Part shown: positions 35,201-44,208 of the stretch, piece by piece
Numbering within the stretch: position 1 is the stretch's first letter
How the letters are laid out: each line of letters begins with the position of its first letter
Source of the DNA: Bin55 sp964572845
GTDB taxonomy: Bacteria > Pseudomonadota > Gammaproteobacteria > Pseudomonadales > Azotimanducaceae
Length of the DNA stretch: 64,000 bases
Direction: 5' to 3'
NCBI GenBank assembly: GCA_964572845.1
Contig: CAZNFX010000005.1
Coordinates: 62,001-126,000, forward strand
The notes under the pieces: model-generated
What the model was told of the DNA's origin: nothing
Seen by the model: only the letters and a program-made list of their open reading frames with translations
Database searches by the model: none
Position numbers and translations under genes: made by a program

Positions 35201-36909
35201 AGGATAGTGTCGCGTCAATTGGGTTAGTCTCCGTCGCGACAGTCTTGCTGCTAGGACTTCACGCCTGTTCGCGGAGTGGCAATGGCATGTCCGAACACTC
35301 AGATTCTTGGTTTGACAATCAAATCACTGCAAGAGGGCTGGATTTTCGGCACAACTCGGGATATCGCGACATACCTCTGCTCCCCGAGATCAATGGCAGT
35401 GGTGTGGCGGTGGCTGATTTCAATGGCGACGGCTGGTTGGACATTTACTTTGTGCAAAGCGGCAGTTTGTATTCAGACGAAGCAGAGGATTGGAAGAACC
35501 AGATCTATCTGAATGATGGACGCGGAAACTTTGCCAACGCGACTGAGTCCGCCGGAGATGCGGGGGACGTTGGCTATGGCATGGGCGTTGCAGCTGGAGA
35601 CTACGACAATGATGGCGACGTGGATTTGTACGTCACCAACGTGGGATCGAATGTTCTGCTGGAGAACGATGGCAGTGGAAAGTTTCGCGATGTGTCAGCC
35701 ATATCTGGCGTTGGCCATTCAGGCTTCGGTGCATCCGCCACATTGCAGGACTTTGACCGCGACGGCTACTTGGATCTGTACGTCACCAACTATGTGAATT
35801 GGCATAGGAACGCTGAAATCGAGTGCTACGAGCGTGGAATTCGTGCCTATTGCCCACCTTCCCGCTATGGAGCACCAGCTTCCAATCGACTTTATCGGAA
35901 CAATCAAGACGGCACGTTCAGCGATGTGTCAGATGAATCTGGAATTGCTTCTGCATTTGGACACAGTTTCGGTGTGGTAACCGCTGACTTCAACGGAGAC
36001 GATCTTGTAGACATATTCGTTGCAAACGATCGAACTCCCAACGAACTTTGGATTAATCGCGGTGGTATGCGATTCTCGAATCTCGCTGATGAGTTCGGTG
36101 CTGCCGCGGACGGATACGGGGACGTCAAGGCGGGCATGGGAGTGGACATCGCGGATTTCGACCACGACGGTGATTCCGATCTACTGGTTGTCAACCTAGT
36201 TGGTGAGACCGACACATTTCTCCGGAATCAAAACAATCACTTTGTCGATGTTACAAGCTGGATGGGAACGAATTCCGTCTCGAGTCGATTCACGCGTTGG
36301 GGCGCGATCCTAGAAGACTTCGACAATGACGGTACAACAGACCTCTATGTTGCGAATGGTGGCGTGTACCCAGTTGACATGAACTCGTCTGACATCTATG
36401 CGGAACCAAACTTGCTCTATCAAGGAACTGATGACGGCCCTCTGCGATTGGTTCAGTCATTGGATTCGGCAGCAATGGATGAAATGCATACCAGTCGAGG
36501 TGTTGCAGTAGGAGATTTGAACCGCGACGGTGGTCTCGACCTAGTCGTTGTGAATCGAGATAGTGAACCTTATTTGCTCATCAATCGTGTGCCAAAACGT
36601 GGCAATTGGATCTCGATCGAATTGCGAGAGCGCAACGGACGGATTGCACTTGGCGCGACCGTTGCTTATAGGACCCTTTCACTCGAAGGATACAGCTTTG
36701 TATCGCGAGACGGAAGTTTCCTGTCATCCAGCGATCCGCGTGTTCATATAGGACTTGGAGAGGGTGATTTGCTCATGGATCTGCGAGTCGCGTGGCCGGA
36801 TGGTCAACAGGAATGGTTTGGTGACATTGCTGGCAACCAATTGGTGACCCTTCGACAGGGAGAAGGATCAGTCGAACTCGATTCGGAATCCGGGATGGAC
36901 GGAAACTAG
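35197..36909 (+). CDS. CRTAC1-family FG-GAP/ASPIC protein, copy B
   Basis: 570 residues. The N-terminal signal ends in LGLHAC, an acceptable lipobox, so it is a likely lipoprotein. Seven calcium-loop repeats are seen: DFNGDGWLDIYF, DYDNDGDVDLYV, DFDRDGYLDLYV, DFNGDDLVDIFV, DFDHDGDSDLLV, DFDNDGTTDLYV and DLNRDGGLDLVV. RAYCPPSRYGAP and RLYRNNQDGTFSD match copy A. The ASPIC/UnbV domain ends the protein (GSFLSSSDPRVHIGLG, then RVAWPDGQQEWFG). It converges with the fnr gene 11 bases away, closing the module. Confidence 0.88.
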   Translation: MKDSVASIGLVSVATVLLLGLHACSRSGNGMSEHSDSWFDNQITARGLDFRHNSGYRDIPLLPEINGSGVAVADFNGDGWLDIYFVQSGSLYSDEAEDWKNQIYLNDGRGNFANATESAGDAGDVGYGMGVAAGDYDNDGDVDLYVTNVGSNVLLENDGSGKFRDVSAISGVGHSGFGASATLQDFDRDGYLDLYVTNYVNWHRNAEIECYERGIRAYCPPSRYGAPASNRLYRNNQDGTFSDVSDESGIASAFGHSFGVVTADFNGDDLVDIFVANDRTPNELWINRGGMRFSNLADEFGAAADGYGDVKAGMGVDIADFDHDGDSDLLVVNLVGETDTFLRNQNNHFVDVTSWMGTNSVSSRFTRWGAILEDFDNDGTTDLYVANGGVYPVDMNSSDIYAEPNLLYQGTDDGPLRLVQSLDSAAMDEMHTSRGVAVGDLNRDGGLDLVVVNRDSEPYLLINRVPKRGNWISIELRERNGRIALGATVAYRTLSLEGYSFVSRDGSFLSSSDPRVHIGLGEGDLLMDLRVAWPDGQQEWFGDIAGNQLVTLRQGEGSVELDSESGMDGN

Positions 36910-36920
36910 CGATCCGTGCT

Positions 36921-37943
36921 TCAATCCACGCCAAGCCGTTGCTGGAGCAAGGGGCTTGTCGTTGTGTATTGAAGGTGTACCTTTTCGCCCGGATTGAGTC
37001 GCTCCTTGATTGCAAACGCAGCCAGGGCGGCTTCATGAAATCCAGAGAGAATCAGTTTCTTCTTTCCCGGATATGTAGCGATGTCTCCGATCGCGTAAAT
37101 GCCAGGAGTGCTTGACTCAAACCTCTCCGTATCGGTCGCAATTTGATTGCGAGCAAGATCGAGTCCCCATTCGGCAATAGGCCCGAGGCGGGGCGACAAT
37201 CCAAAAAAGACAAGAAGACAATCGAGCGGCAATTTTTCAACTTCGCGGGACGGTTGAGTAATGTGAACTTCAGTCAATTTGCCGTTCTGAATGGTTAAGT
37301 CCGTGGCGTTTCCGACCAGGAATTGCATCTTGTTGTCGGAAAGGTGCCCTCGCATTTGCGACACCGAAGCATCAGCCGCTCGGAACTTCTCACTTCTATG
37401 GACAAGTGTCAAGGACTTTGCCGTAGCTACAAGCTCATTCGTCCAATCGAGGGCTGAATCGCCTCCACCTAGTATTACTAGTCTCTTGCCGGCGAATTGA
37501 GTAGGGTCCTTTATCCGATAGTAGACTTGACTGTCGATGAATTGCTCGACACCGTCCACCCTTAGCGGCATCGGTTGAAAAGAGCCCACTCCCCCTGCGA
37601 CCACGATCGATTTGGTGACAAACTCCGTATCTTTCGCAGTGCGCACCAAGAAGGAGTCGTCATCGTAATGAGCCACATGCGTTACTTGCTGGTCTAGGTG
37701 AAAGACGGGATCGAAAGGCTTGATCTGTTCAAGCAATCGATCCACGAGTTCCATTGCCGTACAGTAGGGAATTCCCGGAATGTCATAGATGGGTTTGTCG
37801 GGATAGAGTTCAGAACACTGTCCGCCTGCCTCCGGAAGTGCGTCGACGACGTGTGAACTGATTCCCAACAAACCTAGTTCGAAGACTTGAAACAGTCCAC
37901 ATGGACCGGCACCGACAATTACCGAGTCAGTTTGAATTGACAT
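36921..37943 (-). CDS. Ferredoxin/flavodoxin-NADP reductase, thioredoxin reductase-like
   Basis: FAD protein of 340 residues that reduces ferredoxin or flavodoxin with NADPH. FAD motif VIVGAGPCGLFQVFELGLLG lies at the start, and the NADP fold is RLVILGGGDSALDWTNEL near residue 155. The C-terminal FAD segment is GIYAIGDIATYPGKKKLI. It lacks the CxxC pair of thioredoxin reductase, which places it with the YumC-type reductases. AAGGA lies just upstream of the ATG. It is a single gene. Confidence 0.88.
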   Translation of the reverse strand: MSIQTDSVIVGAGPCGLFQVFELGLLGISSHVVDALPEAGGQCSELYPDKPIYDIPGIPYCTAMELVDRLLEQIKPFDPVFHLDQQVTHVAHYDDDSFLVRTAKDTEFVTKSIVVAGGVGSFQPMPLRVDGVEQFIDSQVYYRIKDPTQFAGKRLVILGGGDSALDWTNELVATAKSLTLVHRSEKFRAADASVSQMRGHLSDNKMQFLVGNATDLTIQNGKLTEVHITQPSREVEKLPLDCLLVFFGLSPRLGPIAEWGLDLARNQIATDTERFESSTPGIYAIGDIATYPGKKKLILSGFHEAALAAFAIKERLNPGEKVHLQYTTTSPLLQQRLGVD

Positions 37944-38053
37944 GGATTCCTTAGGGGAGATTCATCGTGTACACATTGAGCAGCGCAATCGAGCTGATCA
38001 TTGCAAGGGTATCGATTTAGGATACAACAATCGTGCGGTTGAATGATGAACTG

Positions 38054-39496
38054 TTAGGGTGCAAGAAATTCAGTGAGCAATCGATTCACTGTCTTAGGAT
38101 CGACTTTGCCTTTGGACGCGCTCATCACTTGCCCTACAAGAAATCCAAGTACTTTCGTCTTGCCGTTGCGGTACTCCTTCACTTGCTCCAGATTCTCGTC
38201 GAGTATCGTTTGGACAAGCACTCGTACATCCTGTTCGTCAGTTATCAGCGCATCGCGCAGTTGAGAGAGTGCCATTGATACCGGTTTGCCCGTTTTGACC
38301 ACGTGTTCGAATATCTGTTTCGCAATGGCGTCGGAAACGACTCCCTCGTCAACTGTCTTGACAATCTCGCCGAGCTCAGAACCGGACAATCCAAGCTCGT
38401 CAATGTCAATATCGTTCTTGTTCAAGTATGCCGCCACGTAGCCGAGCACCCAATTTGCAGTGAGTTTGGCATTAGCTGTGACGTCGATAGCTTTTTCAAA
38501 GTAGTCCGAAATCACTTTTTCTTGTGTCAATCTGTCGGCAGTCCTGTTGTCAAGACCATGTTCGGCAATGTAGCGATGGCGACGCGCAGCTGGAAGTTCC
38601 GGCATGGAGGAATGTACGGTTTGAATCATGTCGCGCGAGATTTCTACAGGCAGCAGATCGGGATCGGGAAAGTATCGGTAATCGTGTGCAAACTCCTTTC
38701 CTCGCATTGAGCGTGTTTCATCTCGCTCAACATCGTAGAGCCTGGTCTCACGTACTACATCACCTCCTGCTTCAAGAATGGAGATTTGGCGATCGATCTC
38801 GTGCTGAAGTGCTTTCTCCACAAATCGGAAGGAATTTAGGTTCTTTATTTCTGTGCGTTCTCCAAGACGTGCCTCTCCCTGACGCCGAACCGAAACATTG
38901 GCGTCGCACCGCATGGATCCTTCATTGAGATTGCCATCGCAAATGTCCAACCAAGTCACCAATTGGTGCAGTTGACGAAAGCAAGCGGCTGCTTCGCTGG
39001 GAGTTGTGAGCTGGGGAGCTGTTACGATTTCCAACAATGGCGTTCCCGCACGATTTAGGTCTATTCCGGTCTTCCTTGGGTATTTTTCGTGATTGGACTT
39101 GCCGGCATCTTCTTCCAGATGCGCGCGCATCAACTCCACATTTCGCACGGTGCCATCTTCGACTCTCACCTCGAACACGCCGCCCTCGACAATTGGCTCC
39201 GTCAATTGCGTGATTTGGTACCCCTTCGGAAGGTCAGGGTAAAAATAATTCTTTCGATCGAATCTGCATTGAGGGGCAATATTTGCAGAAGTGGCCAACC
39301 CAAAGCGTATGGCTTTGTACACAGCCTCCTTGTTGAGCACCGGCAAGGTTCCGGGTAACGCCAAATCTACAAGATTCGCTGCCTGATTTGGATCTGCGTC
39401 GACGGTTACTGGTGCGGACGAAAAAATCTTGGATTTGGTGTTGAGCTGGACGTGCACTTCCAAGCCGATCACAGGTTCCCAGCGTAGAGAGTTCAC
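38054..39496 (-). CDS. gatB: Asp/Glu-tRNA amidotransferase subunit B
   Basis: With GatA and GatC converts Glu-tRNA(Gln), and often Asp-tRNA(Asn), to the amidated form. The 480-residue protein starts RWEPVIGLEVHVQLNTKSKI and contains LPGTLPVLNKEAV, RKNYFYPDLPKGYQI and MRCDANVSVR, all GatB signatures, and a C-terminal YqeY-like domain ending in TVNRLLTEFL. The start overlaps the gatA stop by 4 bases. Confidence 0.97.
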   Translation of the reverse strand: MNSLRWEPVIGLEVHVQLNTKSKIFSSAPVTVDADPNQAANLVDLALPGTLPVLNKEAVYKAIRFGLATSANIAPQCRFDRKNYFYPDLPKGYQITQLTEPIVEGGVFEVRVEDGTVRNVELMRAHLEEDAGKSNHEKYPRKTGIDLNRAGTPLLEIVTAPQLTTPSEAAACFRQLHQLVTWLDICDGNLNEGSMRCDANVSVRRQGEARLGERTEIKNLNSFRFVEKALQHEIDRQISILEAGGDVVRETRLYDVERDETRSMRGKEFAHDYRYFPDPDLLPVEISRDMIQTVHSSMPELPAARRHRYIAEHGLDNRTADRLTQEKVISDYFEKAIDVTANAKLTANWVLGYVAAYLNKNDIDIDELGLSGSELGEIVKTVDEGVVSDAIAKQIFEHVVKTGKPVSMALSQLRDALITDEQDVRVLVQTILDENLEQVKEYRNGKTKVLGFLVGQVMSASKGKVDPKTVNRLLTEFLAP

Positions 39497-40941
39497 GTAG
39501 CGTCCAATCGTGGGTGTTGCAGATGCCAGTCAGTCAAGTGTTGATATTTGATTCCCAATTCCAGCAATTCCGATTCCCCAAAATGGGGGGCGATCATTTG
39601 AAGCCCTACCGGCAACCCGTCGGCAAATCCACAGGGAACCGACACCGCGGGTAGACCGGACATATTCACCGGCACTGTAAATTGGTCTTGCTTGTACATT
39701 TCAGTGGGATCCAAGTCCATTGCGTCCAGCCTAAACGCGGTAGTCGGTGTTGAGGGTGAGAGAATCATGTCAACTTGCTGAAACGCACGTAGGTAGTCGT
39801 CTCGGATCAGGCGACGTATTTTTTGGGCTTTGATGTAGTAGGAATCGTAGTGACCAACAGACAGCACGTAGGTTCCCGTTAGAATCCTGCGTTTGACTTC
39901 CATGCCAAATCCCTCACTTCGGGATTTGGCATAGACGTCTTCTATGCCTCCATCTGTTTCGCTTCGATGTCCATAGCGAATTCCGTCGTATCGTGCAAGA
40001 TTTGTCGAAGCTTCTGCACATGCAATGACGTAGTACGCCGAGACGGCGACATCAAAATGCGGAAGTTCGATTTCTACAATTGTGTTCCCTGCAGCCTCGA
40101 GTGTTTGCCGTGCCTCATCAAGACATACGGCAATTGGTTGGGGCAAACCGGCAAACAATCGAGTCGGGTAGCCGAGCCGTCTAGGACGAGAAGCATCCGT
40201 CCATTCAATGGGCTGCTGACTTGCGCTCGTTGAGTCTCGAAAATCGTTTCCCGACATAGCAGACAACATGCTCCCAGCATCTTCCACCGAATTGGTCAAA
40301 CTACCTGGATGATCCAAACTTGACGCAAATGCGACCATCCCATAGCGCGAATTTCGACCATAGGTGGGTTTGAAACCGGTTACACCGCAAAAGGAGGCGG
40401 GCTGTCGAATGGATCCTCCAGTATCGGATCCGGTGCAAGCAGGAACCAGTCCCGCAGACACTGCGGCGGCGGATCCTCCTGACGAGCCACCTGGAACACG
40501 TTCAAGGTTCCAAGGGTTTCTTACAGGTCCGTTTGCGCTAGTTTCGTTTGACGACCCCATAGCAAATTCGTCCATGTTGGTCGAGCCCAAGCAAACTGCG
40601 CCTGCACTCTCCAAATTTTCGACAATGGTTGCGCTGTAAGGGGAAACGAATGACCGGAGCATTCGAGAGCAGCAGGTGGTTTTCTTACCCTCAATGCAAA
40701 AGATGTCCTTGTGAGCAATTGGTATGCCCCTAAGAGCACCGTCTTGTCCCGCTGCCAGAGCAGTGTCTGCTTCGCGAGCCGACTGCAATGCCGAGTCCTC
40801 GTGGATTGACACGAAGCAGTTGAACTGATCGGCCGTTGAGCGTATCCTGCTCAAAAACTCTTGAGTCATTTCAAATGCGCTGATTTCTCGCGACTTGAGC
40901 AGTTTTCTCAACTGCTTGATCGTTGGGAAAGGGTCGATCAA
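39493..40941 (-). CDS. gatA: Asp/Glu-tRNA amidotransferase subunit A
   Basis: Glutaminase/amidase subunit, 482 residues. The amidase signature GGSSGGSAAAVSAGLVPACT holds the catalytic serines, with the lysine in GIPIAHKDIFC. SDTGGSIRQPASFCGV and FKPTYGRNSRYGMVAFASSL continue the family pattern. It overlaps gatC upstream and gatB downstream by 4 bases each, so all three are translated from one message. Presence of GatCAB suggests indirect charging of tRNA(Gln) and/or tRNA(Asn). Confidence 0.97.
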   Translation of the reverse strand: MIDPFPTIKQLRKLLKSREISAFEMTQEFLSRIRSTADQFNCFVSIHEDSALQSAREADTALAAGQDGALRGIPIAHKDIFCIEGKKTTCCSRMLRSFVSPYSATIVENLESAGAVCLGSTNMDEFAMGSSNETSANGPVRNPWNLERVPGGSSGGSAAAVSAGLVPACTGSDTGGSIRQPASFCGVTGFKPTYGRNSRYGMVAFASSLDHPGSLTNSVEDAGSMLSAMSGNDFRDSTSASQQPIEWTDASRPRRLGYPTRLFAGLPQPIAVCLDEARQTLEAAGNTIVEIELPHFDVAVSAYYVIACAEASTNLARYDGIRYGHRSETDGGIEDVYAKSRSEGFGMEVKRRILTGTYVLSVGHYDSYYIKAQKIRRLIRDDYLRAFQQVDMILSPSTPTTAFRLDAMDLDPTEMYKQDQFTVPVNMSGLPAVSVPCGFADGLPVGLQMIAPHFGESELLELGIKYQHLTDWHLQHPRLDAT

Positions 40942-41222
40942 GGCTCTATCACCCGTGGCACCAAATAGAAGCCGTCAAGTGCGTCGCTGGCAAGCTGTTG
41001 GTACCTGTCTCTGTCGATTCCTTGCTCTGGAACGTCGTCCCTCAGCACCTGCTCCATGTCGAGTGGATGCGCAAGCGGTTCTACGTTTTCCGTGGGAATG
41101 CGATGAATGTTGTCTACAAATCCCTTGATGGTAAGTAGGTCTTGCAACAGTTCGACGCTATCTGCGTCGGTCAGGCGCAAGCCACTTAGCTTACACAGCC
41201 TAACAAGAGTCTCTTCGTTCAA
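40938..41222 (-). CDS. gatC: Asp/Glu-tRNA amidotransferase subunit C
   Basis: 94-residue stabilising subunit of the GatCAB amidotransferase. It shows the family pattern of an N-terminal helix (ETLVRLCKLSGLRLTDAD), a middle LLTIKGFVDNIHRIPTENVE and the C-terminal LRDDVPEQG followed by DALDGFYLVPRVI. First gene of the gatCAB operon, with a candidate promoter 45 bases upstream. Confidence 0.95.
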   Translation of the reverse strand: MNEETLVRLCKLSGLRLTDADSVELLQDLLTIKGFVDNIHRIPTENVEPLAHPLDMEQVLRDDVPEQGIDRDRYQQLASDALDGFYLVPRVIEP

Positions 41223-41266
41223 TCGCTAATTTCTCCGAAAACGGTTGCGGTCGTTGGCGGTTGCGC

Positions 41267-41296
41267 ATTGTAAGAGTAATTTCGACTGAAATTCAA
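41267..41296 (-). promoter_or_regulatory. Candidate promoter of gatCAB
   Basis: On the minus strand, TTGAAT (41296-41291) and TACAAT (41272-41267) are separated by 18 bases. They predict a start near 41260 and a leader of about 38 bases before gatC. Confidence 0.45.
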
Positions 41297-41562
41297 ACCA
41301 CTGAAGTCGGAACTGAATCGCTTGTTGTTCACAGAGCGGATCGCATTGCATCGAGGCCAAAGTGTCTCTTCCTGGGCAGTCGGTTCAGGCGATCTTCCGA
41401 AGCCTTATGAACGACATGCCTTGCGAGAAAATAACGTGGTAAACTTTGGAACGTCGACGAAGTGGTTCTCCCAGCGAAAGCTGCCCAACTTGACAATCGA
41501 AGTGCATCTTGCGGAAATCTGTGCGAACTGCACATTCGACTGTGGAATGGGGCCGGTGCGGG

Positions 41563-41571
41563 TGCTACAAT
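41563..41571 (+). promoter_or_regulatory. Candidate extended -10 promoter of mreBCD
   Basis: TGCTACAAT combines the TGn extension with a near-consensus -10 box. It predicts a start near 41578, about 37 bases before mreB. No good -35 box lies at the right distance. Confidence 0.4.
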
Positions 41572-41614
41572 CCGTCGATATCTTGCGCCTCTCTAGACTA
41601 GCAGAAAAACTTAG

Positions 41615-42634
41615 ATGTTGAAAGCCATACGTGGCCTCTTTTCGCCAGACATGTCTGTCGATTTGGGCACTGCAAACACCTTGATTTTCATAAAGAATCA
41701 AGGAATTGTTCTGAATGAACCCTCGGTTGTAGCCATTCGTCCCAATCAAAAGGTTGAGGCTGTGGGAGCGGCTGCAAAGTCGATGCTGGGAAAGACGCCT
41801 AAGGAAATTACGGTCATCCGTCCCATGAGAGATGGCCAAATCGCTGATTTTGACATCACAAGTCGCATGCTTCGCTACTTTATCGAGAAAGCAATCGGCG
41901 GCAAGTTCTTTGCGGGAAGTCCACGAGTGTTGGTGTGCATTCCGTGCAAGTCAACAGCAGTGGAGAAGCGTGCAATTCGGGACTCGGTAGATGCTGCAGG
42001 AGCTCGAGAGGTTCTCCTAATTGAAGAACCACTTGCGGCCGCCGTAGGAGCGGACCTGAACATAAAGGAAGCGCGAGGATCGATGGTTGTGGACATCGGT
42101 GGCGGCACAACCGATATTGCGATTATTGCTTTGAACGGCGTTGTCGTGTCCGAGAGCATTAGAGTTGGCGGTGACGAGTTCGACAACTCTGTACAGCTCT
42201 ATGTTCGTCAGCGAGAAGGTTGCGTCATAGGCGAATCTACCGCAGAGGCAATCAAGAAGGAGATCGGCACTGCAATTGCTCTGAATGACGTCAAGGAAAT
42301 GGTAGTGACCGGGCATTACTTGGCGGCTGGAGTGCCGCGCAGGTTTATGCTGACTAGCGATCACATGATCGAAGCTCTAAACGTTGCCACTCAAAAGTTG
42401 ATGGATGCAGTGAAGTCTGCTTTGCAGCGCTGCCCTCCTGAATTGTCTGCCGATATTGCGGAGAGCGGGATCGTACTCACCGGCGGGGGCGCGTTATTGC
42501 ATGGATTGGACGAATTGATTCAGCAAGAGACAGGACTGCCCGTGATGGTCGCAGAAAATCCACTTACTTGTGTCGCCCGAGGATGCGGAAAAATACTCGA
42601 CTCCGAGTACGTTGAGCATCTTGTGATGAAGTGA
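41615..42634 (+). CDS. mreB: Rod-shape determining protein MreB
   Basis: Bacterial actin that guides lateral cell-wall synthesis. The 339 residues begin LKAIRGLFSPDMSVDLGTAN, carry the phosphate loops (DLGTANTLIF, VVDIGGGTTDIAIIAL) and the adenosine loop GIVLTGGGALLHGLDEL. An amphipathic start for membrane binding is visible. It heads mreBCD, so a rod-like cell shape is expected. Confidence 0.97.
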   Translation: MLKAIRGLFSPDMSVDLGTANTLIFIKNQGIVLNEPSVVAIRPNQKVEAVGAAAKSMLGKTPKEITVIRPMRDGQIADFDITSRMLRYFIEKAIGGKFFAGSPRVLVCIPCKSTAVEKRAIRDSVDAAGAREVLLIEEPLAAAVGADLNIKEARGSMVVDIGGGTTDIAIIALNGVVVSESIRVGGDEFDNSVQLYVRQREGCVIGESTAEAIKKEIGTAIALNDVKEMVVTGHYLAAGVPRRFMLTSDHMIEALNVATQKLMDAVKSALQRCPPELSADIAESGIVLTGGGALLHGLDELIQQETGLPVMVAENPLTCVARGCGKILDSEYVEHLVMK

Positions 42635-42741
42635 TGAAGTCTCGTTGAGATCCCTGTAGTTAAAAACGGCCTGCGCCAAAGAGCATGACTTCCAACTGCT
42701 CGCAACTCCAAAACCGTCCGCTCCTTAGCCAGTAGAAAGAT

Positions 42742-43587
42742 TTGGCTCTACGTCGCGACAAGCGTTTTAACGCAGCCACATTGCTCGCCTCTCTGATCTT
42801 CGTTTCGCTGACATTGGTAGTGGTCGATTTGAACGGACGGTTTCTTCATAGCCCTAGACAAGTCGCCACATGGATCACCAACGGTCTCTATGCAGTTGTC
42901 AATACACCGAGTCGCTGGCTGGAGCGCTCATCCCTGTACGTTCAAGACCGCCAACAGCTCCTTGACCGTTACGACAGTCGCGAGTCAGAGATTCAGGACT
43001 TAGCGGTGCAAGTGCAAAGAACTGAAGCGCTTCACGCCGAGAATTCCGAACTGCGCCAGCTTCTGGAATTGACCCAGCAACAATCGGAACTAACTTTTGT
43101 CCCAGCGGAATTGAGTGCAGTAAATTTGCGCGCGGGAAGAAATGAGATTGTCATCAATCGTGGCGAAACTCACGGTGTCCGCGATGGCATGGCTGTGATC
43201 GACAGCGCGGGCGTGTATGGCCAGATAGTCGAAGCCCTGCCGTACACAAGCAGGATTATTCTCATTACCGACCAACGCCTACCCGTTCCGGTTAGGGTTC
43301 AGCGAACTGGATTAAATGCGGTTGCCGTTGGCGTAGGCAACTCCGCCGAACTGGTCTTAGAACATGCCGACGTTACGGCAGACATACAGCAAGGTGACTT
43401 GTTGGTCGCGTCTGGTTTAGGTGGAGTCTACCCCTTTGGCTATCCAGTCGGGGTGGTGACTTCGATAGAGCCGGATGCAGCGGGCGTGGAGGCACGCGTT
43501 ATTGTTGAGCCCTCAGCGACGATGCATCGTCGCAATTGGTTGCTAGTAGTCACAGGCGGAACTTCCAGTGAAGTTGCTCAAGAATAA
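42742..43587 (+). CDS. mreC: Rod-shape determining protein MreC
   Basis: Bitopic inner-membrane protein of the elongasome. The TTG at 42742 gives 281 residues with a membrane helix at about 14-32 (LLASLIFVSLTLVVVDLNG), a periplasmic coiled coil at about 70-115 (RESEIQDLAVQVQRTEALHA) and two beta-barrel domains with GETHGVRDGMAVIDSAGVYG and DLLVASGLGGVYPFGYPVG. The 3' end overlaps mreD by 20 bases. Confidence 0.94.
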   Translation: MALRRDKRFNAATLLASLIFVSLTLVVVDLNGRFLHSPRQVATWITNGLYAVVNTPSRWLERSSLYVQDRQQLLDRYDSRESEIQDLAVQVQRTEALHAENSELRQLLELTQQQSELTFVPAELSAVNLRAGRNEIVINRGETHGVRDGMAVIDSAGVYGQIVEALPYTSRIILITDQRLPVPVRVQRTGLNAVAVGVGNSAELVLEHADVTADIQQGDLLVASGLGGVYPFGYPVGVVTSIEPDAAGVEARVIVEPSATMHRRNWLLVVTGGTSSEVAQE

Positions 43588-44080
43588 CGTCGGTGTCGCA
43601 GTCACGCTAGCCATTGCGTTGTTGTTGACGATGCTCGAATTACCACCGTTCCTGCCCGAAGTGCTAAAGCACTTTCGTGCGGATATGGCGTTACTAGTCT
43701 GCTACTACTGGGCAACCAATCGGCCCGAACAGATTTCGTTGGTTGTACCGTGGTCCTTTGGATTCCTGTTTGATGCCTTACATGCAGAGCCGCTTGGACT
43801 GAATGGGCTGATCTTGAGCATTGTCGTGTTCGTTGGATTGAACATTCCGAATCGATCCAATCGCCCAATTGTTGGCTATCAGTTGTTGGGTTTGTTTGTT
43901 CTGGTGATCTTTGCCCAAATTACGCGTCTAATAGCAATGCAATTTGTGGAGTTTCCCGTTGAGGTATCTATTTTGAGCACGGTATGGTCCATAGTTGCTA
44001 CCTTGGTGATCTGGTTCGTCGTCGTGCTGGTTCTAGATAGGCTCGTAGCGAATGAATCTGCCAGCGTTTCGTTTTCTTAG
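43568..44080 (+). CDS. mreD: Rod-shape determining protein MreD
   Basis: Small polytopic membrane protein, 170 residues from GTG at 43568, which overlaps mreC. Several hydrophobic helices and the family segments RADMALLVCYYWATNRPE and SFGFLFDALHAEPLGLNGL identify it. The genes rng and maf, often next, are absent; yhdP follows after 128 bases. Confidence 0.92.
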   Translation: MKLLKNNVGVAVTLAIALLLTMLELPPFLPEVLKHFRADMALLVCYYWATNRPEQISLVVPWSFGFLFDALHAEPLGLNGLILSIVVFVGLNIPNRSNRPIVGYQLLGLFVLVIFAQITRLIAMQFVEFPVEVSILSTVWSIVATLVIWFVVVLVLDRLVANESASVSFS

Positions 44081-44208
44081 GATGTTCCATGTGCCAACGT
44101 CGAAGAGCCGACAATTCCATCTTCAGCACTGCTCGGAAAAGGCTAGCAGGCCAAGGTGAGGTCTTGCAGATCACTGGGTCAAGCTAGTCGCCAAATTGAA
44201 GTAGCTCC

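Larger units (their letters stand above)
41223..41614. other. Divergent intergenic region between gatC and mreB
   Basis: 392 bases between divergent operons. Apart from the two candidate promoters listed separately, I see no RNA gene, repeat or credible open frame. An open frame at 41322-41621 has no recognisable protein features and overlaps the mreB start. Confidence 0.6.

Noticed and set aside
25887..41504. A 17-base motif ACTTGACAATYGAAGTG shared by the receptor promoter (25887) and the region upstream of mreB (41488), 16 of 17 identical
   Set aside because: A rough count suggests several such chance matches are expected in 64 kb, and the mreB copy has no -10 box at the right distance.
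41322..41621. Possible small gene upstream of mreB
   Set aside because: No recognisable domain, overlaps the mreB start and the candidate mreB promoter, and has no ribosome site.
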